Positions 1 to 7,599 of a stretch of 55,849 bases of DNA are shown here, in pieces. A model generated the notes under the pieces. The model was given only the letters and a program-made list of their open reading frames with translations, did no database searches and was not told the origin of the DNA. The stretch's first letter is position 1; each line of letters begins with the position of its first letter. The position numbers and the translations under genes were made by a program. This DNA comes from Streptomyces albicerus (GTDB taxonomy: Bacteria; Actinomycetota; Actinomycetes; Streptomycetales; Streptomycetaceae), in NCBI RefSeq assembly GCF_008905045.1, contig NZ_VWMY01000067.1, positions 1 to 55,849 on the forward strand, read 5' to 3'.

Positions 1-23
1 CCCGCGCCCCTAAAGACGGGGCA

Positions 24-127
24 GCGCCCCGTAAGGGGCGCGGGGAACTGCGCGCTCAGCCAAGACGAACCCGCAAAACGACACGCGGCCCAAGCCCCAC
101 CCACCCAGGGGCGCGGGGAACTGCGCG
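24..127. repeat. Dispersed repeat, type A, two copies
   Basis: Two copies of the core ggggcgcggggaactgcgcg lie at 35-54 and 108-127. The first is preceded by gcgcccc and a gtaa loop, giving a GCGCCCC/GGGGCGC hairpin at 24-41. The flanks share the usual tail (ctcagcca/accagcc, then an acccgca-like stretch). Bases 1-196 hold no convincing gene. The elements probably lie 3' of a gene outside the window or in the leader of the phosphatase gene that follows. Confidence 0.85.
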
Positions 128-196
128 ACCAGCCCCCGTCGGCCTGCAGACGACACTCCGCGTGCACCTCCCCCACGGCCGTGGTTCGCTGGGCGA

Positions 197-1378
197 GTGA
201 GCGGGCCGGACATCGTTGGTGTCGCCGCGCGCCGTCGTGCTCAGCCGCAGCACCTCCTGCGCGTACGCGGCCGGAGTGTGGCCTGGGTGCCGCCGCTGGT
301 CCTCCTCGTCGCGATCGCGGTGGTCGACTGGAACACGTCGGCGGAGTTCAGGATCATCTCCTGGATCGTGCTCGTGCCGGGCATCGCGGCGGCGATCTGC
401 GGAGTCAAGGCGACGGCCGTGTTCGCCGTGCTCGGGCTCATCACGTACATCGAGATGGACGCCGTCTGGCCGGACGAGTACCAGAGCGGCATGCCGGACT
501 TCATCCTCGTCGCCGTGGGCGGGGCGCTGGCGACGCTGGCGTGTGCCGTGCGGATACGCGGCGAGCGGCGGATGCTGCACATGCGGGACGTGGCTGACAC
601 GACCCGGCGTACCGTGCTGCGCCCGCTGCCCTCGCCCTGGGCCGGCCTCGACCACGCGGCCGTGTACCTCGCCGCCGACAGCGAGGCCCGCGTCGGCGGC
701 GACTTCTTCGACATCCAGCCGGGCCCGCACGGCACGCGGGTCCTCGTCGGGGACGTCCAGGGCAAGGGCCTGCCTGCGGTCGAGGCGGCCGCCGCCCTGC
801 TCGGCACGTTCCGCGAGTCCGCCTACCACGAGGCGTCCCTGGCCGTCGTCGCCGAACGGCTGGAGGTACGGATGGGCCGCCACCGGCGATACGTCACCGA
901 CCTGGGCGAGGATCTGGACGGGAACCCGGCGAGGGGCGTGGAACGCTTCGCGACCGGTGTGCTCGTCGCGTTCCCTCCCCCGGGCTCCCCCGGCGGCCAC
1001 ATCGAGGTCGTCAACTTCGGTCACGAACCCCCGCTGGTGGCGGGCCCCGACGGCGTACGCGCCCTGCCGCCCGGTGACGGCCTGCCGCTCGGCCTCGGCG
1101 CCCTGGCGGGGACCGGTTCGGGCATCCCGCCGGTCCGCCGGGTCCCCCTCGCCCCCGACGAGACCCTCCTCCTCGTCACGGACGGCGTGACCGAGGCCCG
1201 CGACACCGACGGCGTCTTCTTCCCCCTGCACGAGCGGTTGGCCCTGGCCGTCTCCACCGACCCCACGGCCACCCACCCCCGCCACCTGGTCGAAGTCGTC
1301 CGAGACGGCACCCTCCGCCACAGCGAGGGCCACCTGGCAGACGACACAACGATCTTCGCGGTCCGCCAGGTCCGATGA
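197..1378 (+). CDS. Membrane-anchored PP2C (SpoIIE-type) protein phosphatase
   Basis: A 393-aa protein predicted to dephosphorylate phosphoserine/threonine on a partner, typically an anti-sigma-factor antagonist. The N-terminal ~120 residues hold about three hydrophobic segments (the first begins near WVPPLVLLVAIAVV). A cytoplasmic SpoIIE domain follows, with metal-binding motifs in order: VGGDFFD, GDVQGKG, NFGHEPP, VTDGVTEARD and DDTT. The usual aspartates are all present, so it should be active. The GTG start at 197 was chosen by frame and has only a weak GGGCGA upstream, so the true start could lie a little downstream. No GAF or PAS domain is visible, so the membrane region is the likely input. 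No anti-sigma partner is adjacent. Confidence 0.9.
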   Translation: MSGPDIVGVAARRRAQPQHLLRVRGRSVAWVPPLVLLVAIAVVDWNTSAEFRIISWIVLVPGIAAAICGVKATAVFAVLGLITYIEMDAVWPDEYQSGMPDFILVAVGGALATLACAVRIRGERRMLHMRDVADTTRRTVLRPLPSPWAGLDHAAVYLAADSEARVGGDFFDIQPGPHGTRVLVGDVQGKGLPAVEAAAALLGTFRESAYHEASLAVVAERLEVRMGRHRRYVTDLGEDLDGNPARGVERFATGVLVAFPPPGSPGGHIEVVNFGHEPPLVAGPDGVRALPPGDGLPLGLGALAGTGSGIPPVRRVPLAPDETLLLVTDGVTEARDTDGVFFPLHERLALAVSTDPTATHPRHLVEVVRDGTLRHSEGHLADDTTIFAVRQVR

Positions 1379-1410
1379 TGGGAGAGGTCCGGGGCAACCG
1401 CCCTCCTTTA

Positions 1411-1430
1411 GGGGCGCGGGGAACTGCGCG
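1411..1430. repeat. Dispersed repeat, type A
   Basis: An exact core copy (ggggcgcggggaactgcgcg) with the ctcagcca tail. It starts 32 bases after the phosphatase stop, inside the 196-bp gap before the next gene. Confidence 0.85.
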
Positions 1431-1574
1431 CTCAGCCACACACAACCCGCACCGGCTGAACAAACCCGCACCACCCACCCCGTACCGCCCCCACCCCAAC
1501 ACCATTTGCACCCGCACCGGTTACGGTGCTGCCGTAGTGATCGAAGGGGAATCGAAGGGGAGGGGACAACGGCG

Positions 1575-2804
1575 ATGCCAGGAACCGTATTGCTGCTCGC
1601 AGCGTCGCCGACAGGCAAGAGCTGCCTCGTGGACGCCGCATCCGTACTCCCCGTACTCGCCGCCGTGTCCCCCTCCGTCCTCTCCGGCACGGACACCGCG
1701 AACGTGGTCGAACTCGCCGACCCGTTGGAGCCGCAAGCCGTCCTGACCCGCCTGCGCGCCGCCGCGACGGCCCCCGGCCCGCTCACCGTCTTCCTCACCG
1801 GCCAGCTCCAGCTGGACCGCCGCCAACGACTCCCGCACCTCGCACTCGCCCGGACGACCCCCGCCACCGTCCGCTACACCGGCTTCCCCTGGCACTGGCT
1901 CCGCGAGGAGATCCGGCTGCGCGCCCCGGGCAGTACGACCGTCCTCGTCGACCTCCACACGGACACGGAGACCTGGCAGCACCTGACCACCCATCCGCTC
2001 ACCGTGGGACCGGGCACCCGGTTCTACGGCCGCGTCGCCCCGCCTCCCCCGCGACGCGCGGTGGCGTCCCCCACGTACATGAAGTCCCTGGCCACGATCC
2101 TCCGCAGCGGCCATCGCCCGTCGCTCCCGCAGCTCCACCAGCAGGCCCTGACGCGTTCGCTCGGCGAGGATCCGGAGGCCGCCCGCCGGGACATCGTGCT
2201 GGCGGTCGATCCGGCGCAGCCGGCGGCACCGGCGGCGGGACCGTACGCGCCGCCGGTCCAACAGGCGGCACCAGTCCAGCCCGCGTCACCTCCGGTACCC
2301 GTACCCGAGCCTGTGCCTGTACCCGAGCCCGTTTCCGTACCCGCCCCCGCCTCCCCGGAGGCACCACCCGCACCCCCGCCCTCGGACCCGCACGCCGAGA
2401 TCGCCGCCGCCGTCCAGAGCGGCAAGCACGCCGAGGCCGCCGCGCTGGCCGAGCGGTGGGAGCAGGCGGCGGTTCGGGCGTACGGTCCCGGGGCCGACGA
2501 GGTCGTGCACTGGATGGAGGTGCGGGCCGACCTGGCCATGTTCGCGGGGGACGCCGAGCTCAGCTGCCGGACCTGGCTCGCGGTGGCCGACGTACGGCTG
2601 GCCGCGGGGCAGGCGCCGGACGCGCCCGGTGTCGAGGCGGCCGTCGACCGGGCGCATCACCAGTGGGGCCGTATCGACGACTCGGCGCGGGCCCGTGAGC
2701 TCGGGCCCGCGCTGGCCGACCTGCGCCTGCGCGTTCCGGGGCGTCGGCAGGGGGCGCTGGACGACGTCCAGCGGCAACTCAGCCGGCTCCAGGCACAGGT
2801 GTGA
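1575..2804 (+). CDS. Hypothetical protein; degenerate caspase-like N-terminus and helical C-terminus
   Basis: A 409-aa protein whose family I do not recognise. ATG 1575 follows a GGGGAGGGGA ribosome binding site. The first ~170 residues resemble the bacterial caspase/CHAT fold in order of elements (DPLEPQAVLTRLRAAA, then TVFLTGQLQLD, then LALART, then TVLVDLHTDT). The catalytic His position (normally GH) reads GQ, and the catalytic Cys position (normally DxCxSG) has no Cys. If the fold is right, it is inactive. A Pro/Val/Glu-rich linker lies near residues 240-275 (repeated PVPEPVPVPEPV). The C-terminal ~130 residues are Ala/Glu-rich helices compatible with TPR repeats. The caspase link is my inference and is weak at sequence level; the gene itself is secure from codon use and length. 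Confidence 0.8.
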   Translation: MPGTVLLLAASPTGKSCLVDAASVLPVLAAVSPSVLSGTDTANVVELADPLEPQAVLTRLRAAATAPGPLTVFLTGQLQLDRRQRLPHLALARTTPATVRYTGFPWHWLREEIRLRAPGSTTVLVDLHTDTETWQHLTTHPLTVGPGTRFYGRVAPPPPRRAVASPTYMKSLATILRSGHRPSLPQLHQQALTRSLGEDPEAARRDIVLAVDPAQPAAPAAGPYAPPVQQAAPVQPASPPVPVPEPVPVPEPVSVPAPASPEAPPAPPPSDPHAEIAAAVQSGKHAEAAALAERWEQAAVRAYGPGADEVVHWMEVRADLAMFAGDAELSCRTWLAVADVRLAAGQAPDAPGVEAAVDRAHHQWGRIDDSARARELGPALADLRLRVPGRRQGALDDVQRQLSRLQAQV

Positions 2805-2813
2805 CGAGGCTGA

Positions 2814-2862
2814 GCCTTTCCTCGTCTTTCCTCTCCTCCCCTTTCCTCTGCCTTTCCTTCAG
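2814..2862. other. Polypyrimidine tract between convergent genes
   Basis: About 48 bases made almost only of C and T (repeated ctttcc/cctctcc) separate the + strand gene ending at 2804 from the histidine kinase ending at 2859. The tract runs into the last kinase codons. It has no hairpin; it may act in termination or simply be low-complexity sequence. Confidence 0.6.
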
Positions 2863-4226
2863 AAATCGCTGGGCGGGTAGACCTCCGCCCTTGGTGACGC
2901 GGCGGGCAGTCTCACCCTGAACCAGGCTCCCCGGTCGGACGGTTCGAGGGTCACCGTGCCGCCGTGGGCCTGCGCGATGGCCGCCACGATGCTGAGCCCG
3001 AGGCCGCTGCCCGCCGCGGTCGCCTCCTCGCCCCGCACGAACCGTTCGAAGATCTGCGGCCGCAGCGTGGGCGGCACGCCCGGTCCGTCGTCCGTGACCT
3101 CGATGACCCGGTACCCGTCCTCCGTGCCCAGCCCCAGCGTGGTCGTCGTGCCCACGGGCGTGTGCACACGCGCGTTGGCCAACAGGTTGGCGATCACCTG
3201 GTGGAGCCGCAACGGATCACCGGTGACGGTGTGCTCGCCGGGCGCCACGAGGAGCCGTACGGCGTGCTCGGGATGGCAGTCGCGCGCGGCCGTGACCGCG
3301 TCGCGGCACAGCCGGGCCAGGTCCACGGGCAGCAGTTGCAGCGGCTGGCCCAGGTCCAGGCGGGACAGCAGCATGAGTTCGTCGATGAGCGAGGCCATCC
3401 GCTCGACCTCGGTGGCGACCCGCCCGAGCAACTCGTCGCGTACAGCGGCGACTTGTACGGACTCGGCTCGGCCTTCCCAGGAGTCCGATCCGTGCCCGGG
3501 ACCCGATCCCTTCCCGGGACCCGATCCGTGCCCGGGACCCGATCCCTGCCCGGGTACCGGCCCGGCGCGGGCGAGTTCCGCGTACCCGGCGATCGCGGTC
3601 AGCGGATTGCGCAGTTCGTGTCCCGCGGCCGCCAGGAACTCCCGCATCCGGCGCTCCGACGCCTGCCGCTCCTTCTCCGCGCGTCTCCCCAGCCGCCGGG
3701 CACCGAACGCCACGGCGCCCAGCAGCGGCAGCGAGGCCCAGGCCTCGATCTTGAGGAGCCGGTCGACGGCCCGCTGGGCGTCGGCCATCGACCGGGCGGT
3801 GATCACATACGTGCTCTTGCGGTCGGCGCCCGCTTCCGGGGAGCGCACCACGAGGGCCCGGTACATGTCGCCGACGGCCACGGTGCGGCCGTGTGCGGCG
3901 AGGGCGGCCAGCCGGGCGGCGGTCAGGGAGGGGAAGGGCGGCAGGTCCGGGGAGCCCGCGTACCGCTCGGTCACCCGGCCCGTGTCGTCCACGACGAGGA
4001 TCAGGCACGCCTCGTCGAGCACCGGCTGACCGGGGGCGGCGGACACCGTGATGCCGCGGAACTTCTCGATCTCCTGGTCGGTGCGCTCGGCGAGGTGGTG
4101 GCCGAGCGTGTGGGCGGACAGCGCGGCGACCGTGCCGAGGGTCGCGAGGGTGGCGGCCAGCCACAGTGCGACGGTCCGTGAACCGGCCGGGTACAGTCCG
4201 CGCACAGCCAGGTTCAGTCCGCGCAC
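2859..4226 (-). CDS. Sensor histidine kinase with a Gly/Pro repeat inside HisKA
   Basis: A membrane histidine kinase of ~455 aa, partner of the response regulator directly upstream. Order: TM1 (VALWLAATLATLGTVAAL), an extracytoplasmic sensor of ~110 residues, TM2 near SLPLLGAVAFGARRLG, HisKA with H-box AAGHELRNPLTAI, then HATPase (N-box HQVIANLLANARVH, G1 VTDDGPGVP, F-box FERFVRG, G2 GSGLGLSIV). Between the two HisKA helices sits a Gly/Pro/Ser insertion from four 18-bp DNA repeats (3485-3556), unusual in a four-helix dimerisation domain. GTG 4226 overlaps the regulator stop by 13 bp; GTG 4205 is an alternative and lies in a 21-bp duplicated stretch. Confidence 0.92.
   Translation of the reverse strand: MRGLNLAVRGLYPAGSRTVALWLAATLATLGTVAALSAHTLGHHLAERTDQEIEKFRGITVSAAPGQPVLDEACLILVVDDTGRVTERYAGSPDLPPFPSLTAARLAALAAHGRTVAVGDMYRALVVRSPEAGADRKSTYVITARSMADAQRAVDRLLKIEAWASLPLLGAVAFGARRLGRRAEKERQASERRMREFLAAAGHELRNPLTAIAGYAELARAGPVPGQGSGPGHGSGPGKGSGPGHGSDSWEGRAESVQVAAVRDELLGRVATEVERMASLIDELMLLSRLDLGQPLQLLPVDLARLCRDAVTAARDCHPEHAVRLLVAPGEHTVTGDPLRLHQVIANLLANARVHTPVGTTTTLGLGTEDGYRVIEVTDDGPGVPPTLRPQIFERFVRGEEATAAGSGLGLSIVAAIAQAHGGTVTLEPSDRGAWFRVRLPAASPRAEVYPPSDF
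3485..3556. repeat. Four 18-bp tandem repeats inside the histidine kinase gene
   Basis: Units start at 3485, 3503, 3521 and 3539 (consensus ccgatccgtgcccgggac). They encode a GSGPGHGSGPGKG-type linker. The unit is a multiple of three, so copy changes keep frame. Confidence 0.9.
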
Positions 4227-4915
4227 AACAGATAGCCCGCTCCGCGCACGGTCCGTATGAGTTCCTGTCCGGGGCCGCCGAGCTTGCGGCGCAGGTAGTA
4301 GACGTACGTGTCGACGTTGCCGGAGCTCTCGGCGCGGTGGTTCCAGACGCGCTCCTGGATCTGGGCGCGGGTCAGGACCCGGCCGGGGTTCTCCATCAGG
4401 TAGCGCAGCAGGGCGAATTCGGTGGTGGTGAGGCTCACCGGCCGCCCGCCGGACCAGACTTCGTGCGTGTCGGCGTCCAGCCTCACGCCGCCGGCCTGCA
4501 GGCTGCGGTGCTCGGCCGAGCGGTCGGCGGCGGTGCGTCGCAGGAGGGCCCGGACGCGGGCGGCGACCTCTTTGAGTTCGAAGGGCTTGGTGACGAAGTC
4601 GTCGCCGCCCAGGTCGAGTCCGCGTACCCGGTCGTCGACCTCGTCGCGGCCGGTGAGGAACAGCACCGGCATGGTGTGCCCCCGCGTCCGCATCGTCCGG
4701 CAGACGTCGAAGCCGTCGAGGCCGGGGAGGTTCACGTCGAGCAGCACGAGGTCGGTTCTCCGGCGGGAGAGCGCGTCCAGCGCGTGGCGTCCCGTGGCCG
4801 CGGCGGTCACGCGGAAGCCGAGGAACTCCATCGCCATGGTGAGCATGGCGCGTACGCCCTCCTCGTCGTCCACGACGAGGAGATGGGCGGGGGCAGTGGG
4901 GACAGGGTTGGTCAT
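4214..4915 (-). CDS. OmpR/PhoB-family response regulator
   Basis: A 233-aa DNA-binding response regulator. The receiver domain (residues ~10-120) has the acidic pair DDEE, the phospho-acceptor Asp in LVLLDVNLPGLDGFD, the Thr in FLTGRDE and the Lys in TKPFELKE. The winged helix (~140-230) has TTTEFALLRYLMENPG, VWNHRAESSGNVDTYVYYLRRK and IRTVRGAGYLL. The kinase gene follows with a short overlap, so the two are one operon and probably one pathway. ATG 4915 is preceded by AGGAACAGGAC. A perfect 7-bp inverted repeat at 4971-4987 lies 56 bp upstream and may be the operator. The signal sensed cannot be read from sequence. Confidence 0.95.
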   Translation of the reverse strand: MTNPVPTAPAHLLVVDDEEGVRAMLTMAMEFLGFRVTAAATGRHALDALSRRRTDLVLLDVNLPGLDGFDVCRTMRTRGHTMPVLFLTGRDEVDDRVRGLDLGGDDFVTKPFELKEVAARVRALLRRTAADRSAEHRSLQAGGVRLDADTHEVWSGGRPVSLTTTEFALLRYLMENPGRVLTRAQIQERVWNHRAESSGNVDTYVYYLRRKLGGPGQELIRTVRGAGYLLCAD

Positions 4916-4970
4916 GTCCTGTTCCTTTGTTGTGCCGACCGTGAAAGTGACTCAACTCATGGAGGCTCAT

Positions 4971-4987
4971 TGAGACTTCAAGTCTCA
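4971..4987. promoter_or_regulatory. Perfect inverted repeat TGAGACT-tca-AGTCTCA
   Basis: Two exact 7-bp arms with a 3-bp spacer lie between the M20 gene end (5035) and the response regulator start (4915). No T-run follows, so an operator for the two-component operon is more likely than a terminator. Confidence 0.55.
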
Positions 4988-5034
4988 GTGGGCGCACATC
5001 GTCACACGTACCGGCAGGTAGCGGGTAGCACCCG

Positions 5035-6282
5035 CTATCGGGCAAACATCTCCAGCGCCCCCGACACCAGCGTCCGTACGCCCGGGCCGACCGTCGCCAG
5101 ATCGGGTGCGAAGTGCGGGCTGTGGTTGCTGGGCACGGCGGCGAGCTGCTCCATCAGGTCGCCGCCGGCCGACGCCCCCGCCGCGTCCCACACCTCGGCG
5201 GGCGTGCTCGTCACGAACCAGTAGGCGTACGGGAGTCCGCCCTGGGCGAGGAACGGGAAGTCCTCGCTGCCCATCACCGGCCCGAAGTCGAGGACCGTGC
5301 CCGCGCCGAACACCTCGCCGTGCACGGCGGCGACCCGGCGGTCGGTGTCGGCGTCGTTCACGGTCACGGGGAAGCTGCCGCCGACCGTCATGGTGGGCTC
5401 GCGCGGACAGCCCGCCGCCGCGCACTCGCCCGCCGCGATCCGCCGGATCGCGGCGAGCATCCGCTCCCGCACCTCGACGGACTGCGTACGGAGGTTGAGG
5501 GCGAGCCGGGCCTCGGACGGAATGATGTTGTGGCGCGCGCCCGCCTCGATCTTCCCCACGGTCAGTACGGCGGACTCGCGGGCCGCGATCTCGCGCGAGA
5601 CGACGGTCTGGAGCCTCGTCACGATGTACGCGGCCGTCACCACCGGGTCGACGGTCGCCTCGGGCCGCGAGCCGTGCCCGCCCACCCCGTGCACCACGAT
5701 GTCGACGTCCGTCGAGGCCGACATGATCAGGCCGGGCGAGTGCGCGTACAGACCGGCCGGGCCGGGTGCCGCGTGCTGGGCGAGCAGGACGTCCGGGCGC
5801 GGGAAGCGCTCGTACAGCCCGTCCCCGACCATCGCGGCCGCGCCCTCGCCGGTCTCCTCGGCGGGCTGGCCGACGACGAGGAGCGTGCCGTTCCAGGTGT
5901 CGCGCCCGGCGGAGAGCGCGTCGGCGGCGCCGGTCAGCCAGGTGATGTGCAGGTCGTGCCCGCAGGCATGCATGACACCGGGCGTCTCGGAGGCGTACGG
6001 CAGTCCGGTCTCCTCGGCGACCGGCAGCGCGTCCATGTCGCCGCGCAGCAGGACGGTCGGCCCGTCGCCGTTGCGCAGCATCCCGACGACGCCGGTGCCG
6101 CCGACCCCCTCGGCCGTCTCGTACCCGGCGGCGCGCAGACGGTCGGCGAGCCCGGCCGCCGTGCGGTGCTCGCGCGCCGACAGCTCCGGGTGGCGGTGCA
6201 GGTCCCGGTAGAGCTCCTCCAGCGCGGGGAGCGGGAGGTCGGCGGTGAGGTCCAGCGCGGTGCGTGCGGCGGGAGAGGTCAC
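5035..6282 (-). CDS. M20 family amidohydrolase (hippurate hydrolase/carboxypeptidase type)
   Basis: A 415-aa cytoplasmic metal-dependent amidohydrolase of the M20D subgroup, which cleaves N-acyl amino acids and related amides. Visible motifs: DLHRHPELS near the N-terminus, LLRGDMDALPV (metal Asp), GVMHACGHDLH (metal His), GQPAEETGEGA (catalytic Glu pair), LAQHAAPGP, and near the C-terminus GPVMGSEDFPFLAQ (metal Glu). The dimerisation domain lies between (~185-300, GVGGHGSRPEATVDPV). All ligands appear intact and the length fits the family. ATG 6282 is close to a GAGAGG-like site. No peptide transporter is adjacent, so the substrate cannot be inferred from context. Confidence 0.93.
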   Translation of the reverse strand: MTSPAARTALDLTADLPLPALEELYRDLHRHPELSAREHRTAAGLADRLRAAGYETAEGVGGTGVVGMLRNGDGPTVLLRGDMDALPVAEETGLPYASETPGVMHACGHDLHITWLTGAADALSAGRDTWNGTLLVVGQPAEETGEGAAAMVGDGLYERFPRPDVLLAQHAAPGPAGLYAHSPGLIMSASTDVDIVVHGVGGHGSRPEATVDPVVTAAYIVTRLQTVVSREIAARESAVLTVGKIEAGARHNIIPSEARLALNLRTQSVEVRERMLAAIRRIAAGECAAAGCPREPTMTVGGSFPVTVNDADTDRRVAAVHGEVFGAGTVLDFGPVMGSEDFPFLAQGGLPYAYWFVTSTPAEVWDAAGASAGGDLMEQLAAVPSNHSPHFAPDLATVGPGVRTLVSGALEMFAR

Positions 6283-6303
6283 GGGGTCAGATTATGTCCG
6301 CAC

Positions 6304-6373
6304 GCCGTCCCGCGGGCCGGACCGGAAAGATCACGGGCAGGGAAGTTCGTATGCCGTCCCGCGGGCCGGACCG
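6304..6373. repeat. 21-bp direct repeat upstream of the VOC gene
   Basis: gccgtcccgcgggccggaccg occurs at 6304-6324 and again at 6353-6373, 49 bp apart. The two copies bracket the likely promoter between the divergent M20 and VOC genes. They may be operator sites or a simple duplication. Confidence 0.7.
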
Positions 6374-6403
6374 ACTGTCAGAGGTGCGCAGTACCGTCCT
6401 GTC

Positions 6404-6841
6404 ATGGCAGCCAGAATCGATCTGACCCTCGACTGCGCGGACGCGACGCTCCTCGCCGAGTTCTGGAAGACGGCCCTCGGGTACGTGGACGAGCCGCCGC
6501 CCGCGCCCTTCAAGACGCGTGAGGAGTGGCTCGCGCAGTTCGACCTTCCGGAGGACGACTCTGAGGATGACGCCGCGTGGCTCTGCGATCCCGACGGCGT
6601 CGGGCCCCGGCTCTCCATCCTCAAGGTCCCCGAGCCGAAGACCGCGAAGAACCGGCTCCACATCGACGTCCGGGTGCCGGGACACGGCAGTCCGGATGAG
6701 CGGTGGGCGCGAATCAGAGCGGAGTCCGGGCGGCTGGTGGCGGCGGGCGGGGCCGTCCTGGAGGAGGTCGAAGGGCATCACGTGGTGATGGCCGACCCGG
6801 AGGGCAATGAGTTCTGCGTCGCGGCGGCGGCTCCCGGTTGA
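6404..6841 (+). CDS. VOC/glyoxalase-like fold protein
   Basis: A 145-aa protein of the vicinal oxygen chelate superfamily (glyoxalase-like domain). It begins MAARIDLTLDCADATLLAEFW, a typical entry strand and helix. It ends with HHVVMADPEGNEFCV, the last strand with the Glu that often binds metal. The internal DPDGVGPRLSILKVPEPKT is also typical. Many such proteins have no defined substrate. ATG 6404 was chosen over an upstream frame extension because homologous folds begin here. It stands alone downstream of the repeated 21-bp motif. Confidence 0.85.
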   Translation: MAARIDLTLDCADATLLAEFWKTALGYVDEPPPAPFKTREEWLAQFDLPEDDSEDDAAWLCDPDGVGPRLSILKVPEPKTAKNRLHIDVRVPGHGSPDERWARIRAESGRLVAAGGAVLEEVEGHHVVMADPEGNEFCVAAAAPG

Positions 6842-6926
6842 CCCGCTCGGAGTGACGGGCGGGACGACGTGCGGAGTGACGTGTTTCTTCAAGACCGCGG
6901 TGCGCGGGCCTTCCTAGACTCGCGTC

Positions 6927-7505
6927 ATGCATGAAATTGAGCTGCTTTCGGGTGTTCTGTCCAAGACCGGTGACCTCATCGAGGGTGTCGAGGGCGGGCG
7001 GCTCGGTTCTCCGACGCCGTGCGAGGAGTACGACGTCGAGACGCTGGTCAACCATCTTGTGGGCTGGTTGATGTTGTTCGAGGCCCGCTGCCACGGCCGC
7101 CCGTACGACTCCGACCCCGCGCAGTACCGGTGCGGAGCTGATCCGGCCGGCGAGTTCCGGGCCGCCGCGGCCGGTCTGGTCGCCGGGTGGGAGAAGTACG
7201 GCTTCGACCGCGAGGTGGCCGTGACCGGCGACGCCAAGCTGCCCGCCGCGATGGTCTTCAACATGACGCTCATGGAGTTCTCGGTCCATGGGTGGGACCT
7301 GGCCGTGGCCACCGCTCAGCCCGTCCCCTTCACCGAGCAGGAGGCGGCGGAGATCCTGGCCCGCGCGGAGGTCACGCTCCCGCCGCAGTACCGGGGCGAG
7401 GGCATGCCCTTCGGCGAGATCGTCCCCGTCGCCGAGGACGCACCGGCCGCGGACCGCCTCGCGGGGTTCCTCGGCCGCGATCCGCTGCGCTGGGAACGGT
7501 CCTAG
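6927..7505 (+). CDS. TIGR03086-type DinB-fold metal-binding protein
   Basis: A 192-aa protein of the mycothiol-dependent maleylpyruvate isomerase-like DinB superfamily. The four-helix bundle shows PTPCEEYDVETLVNHLVGW near residues 28-48, with the conserved His of the NHLVGW helix, and FNMTLMEFSVHGWDLAVAT with the second metal His near residue 120. Family members bind a divalent metal and are often linked to mycothiol transfer; the substrate here is unknown. The ATG at 6927 agrees with the family N-terminus. Confidence 0.87.
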   Translation: MHEIELLSGVLSKTGDLIEGVEGGRLGSPTPCEEYDVETLVNHLVGWLMLFEARCHGRPYDSDPAQYRCGADPAGEFRAAAAGLVAGWEKYGFDREVAVTGDAKLPAAMVFNMTLMEFSVHGWDLAVATAQPVPFTEQEAAEILARAEVTLPPQYRGEGMPFGEIVPVAEDAPAADRLAGFLGRDPLRWERS

Positions 7506-7520
7506 GCTAGGCCGGCGTCA

Positions 7521-7550
7521 GCGCCCCGTAGGGGCGCGGGGAACTGCGCG
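7521..7550. terminator. Type A repeat with hairpin between convergent genes
   Basis: GCGCCCC-gta-GGGGCGC at 7521-7537 leads into a complete type A core at 7531-7550. The tail extends to about 7600 and matches the tail of the copy near 41300 (acccgcagacgaagcacc). It lies between genes ending at 7505 (+) and 7600 (-), where a two-way terminator would be expected. Confidence 0.65.
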
Positions 7551-7599
7551 ACCAGCCACAACGGACCCGCAGACGAAGCACCGCACTTCCAGCGGAGCG

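Noticed and set aside
56..1867. A 603-residue open frame on the minus strand over the first phosphatase gene
   Set aside because: It is antisense to a clear SpoIIE phosphatase, with Arg/Gly/Pro-rich composition typical of high-GC shadow frames.
2859..5045. One 728-residue minus-strand frame covering kinase and part of the regulator
   Set aside because: The first ~270 residues are an out-of-frame reading of the response regulator gene; the kinase starts near 4226.
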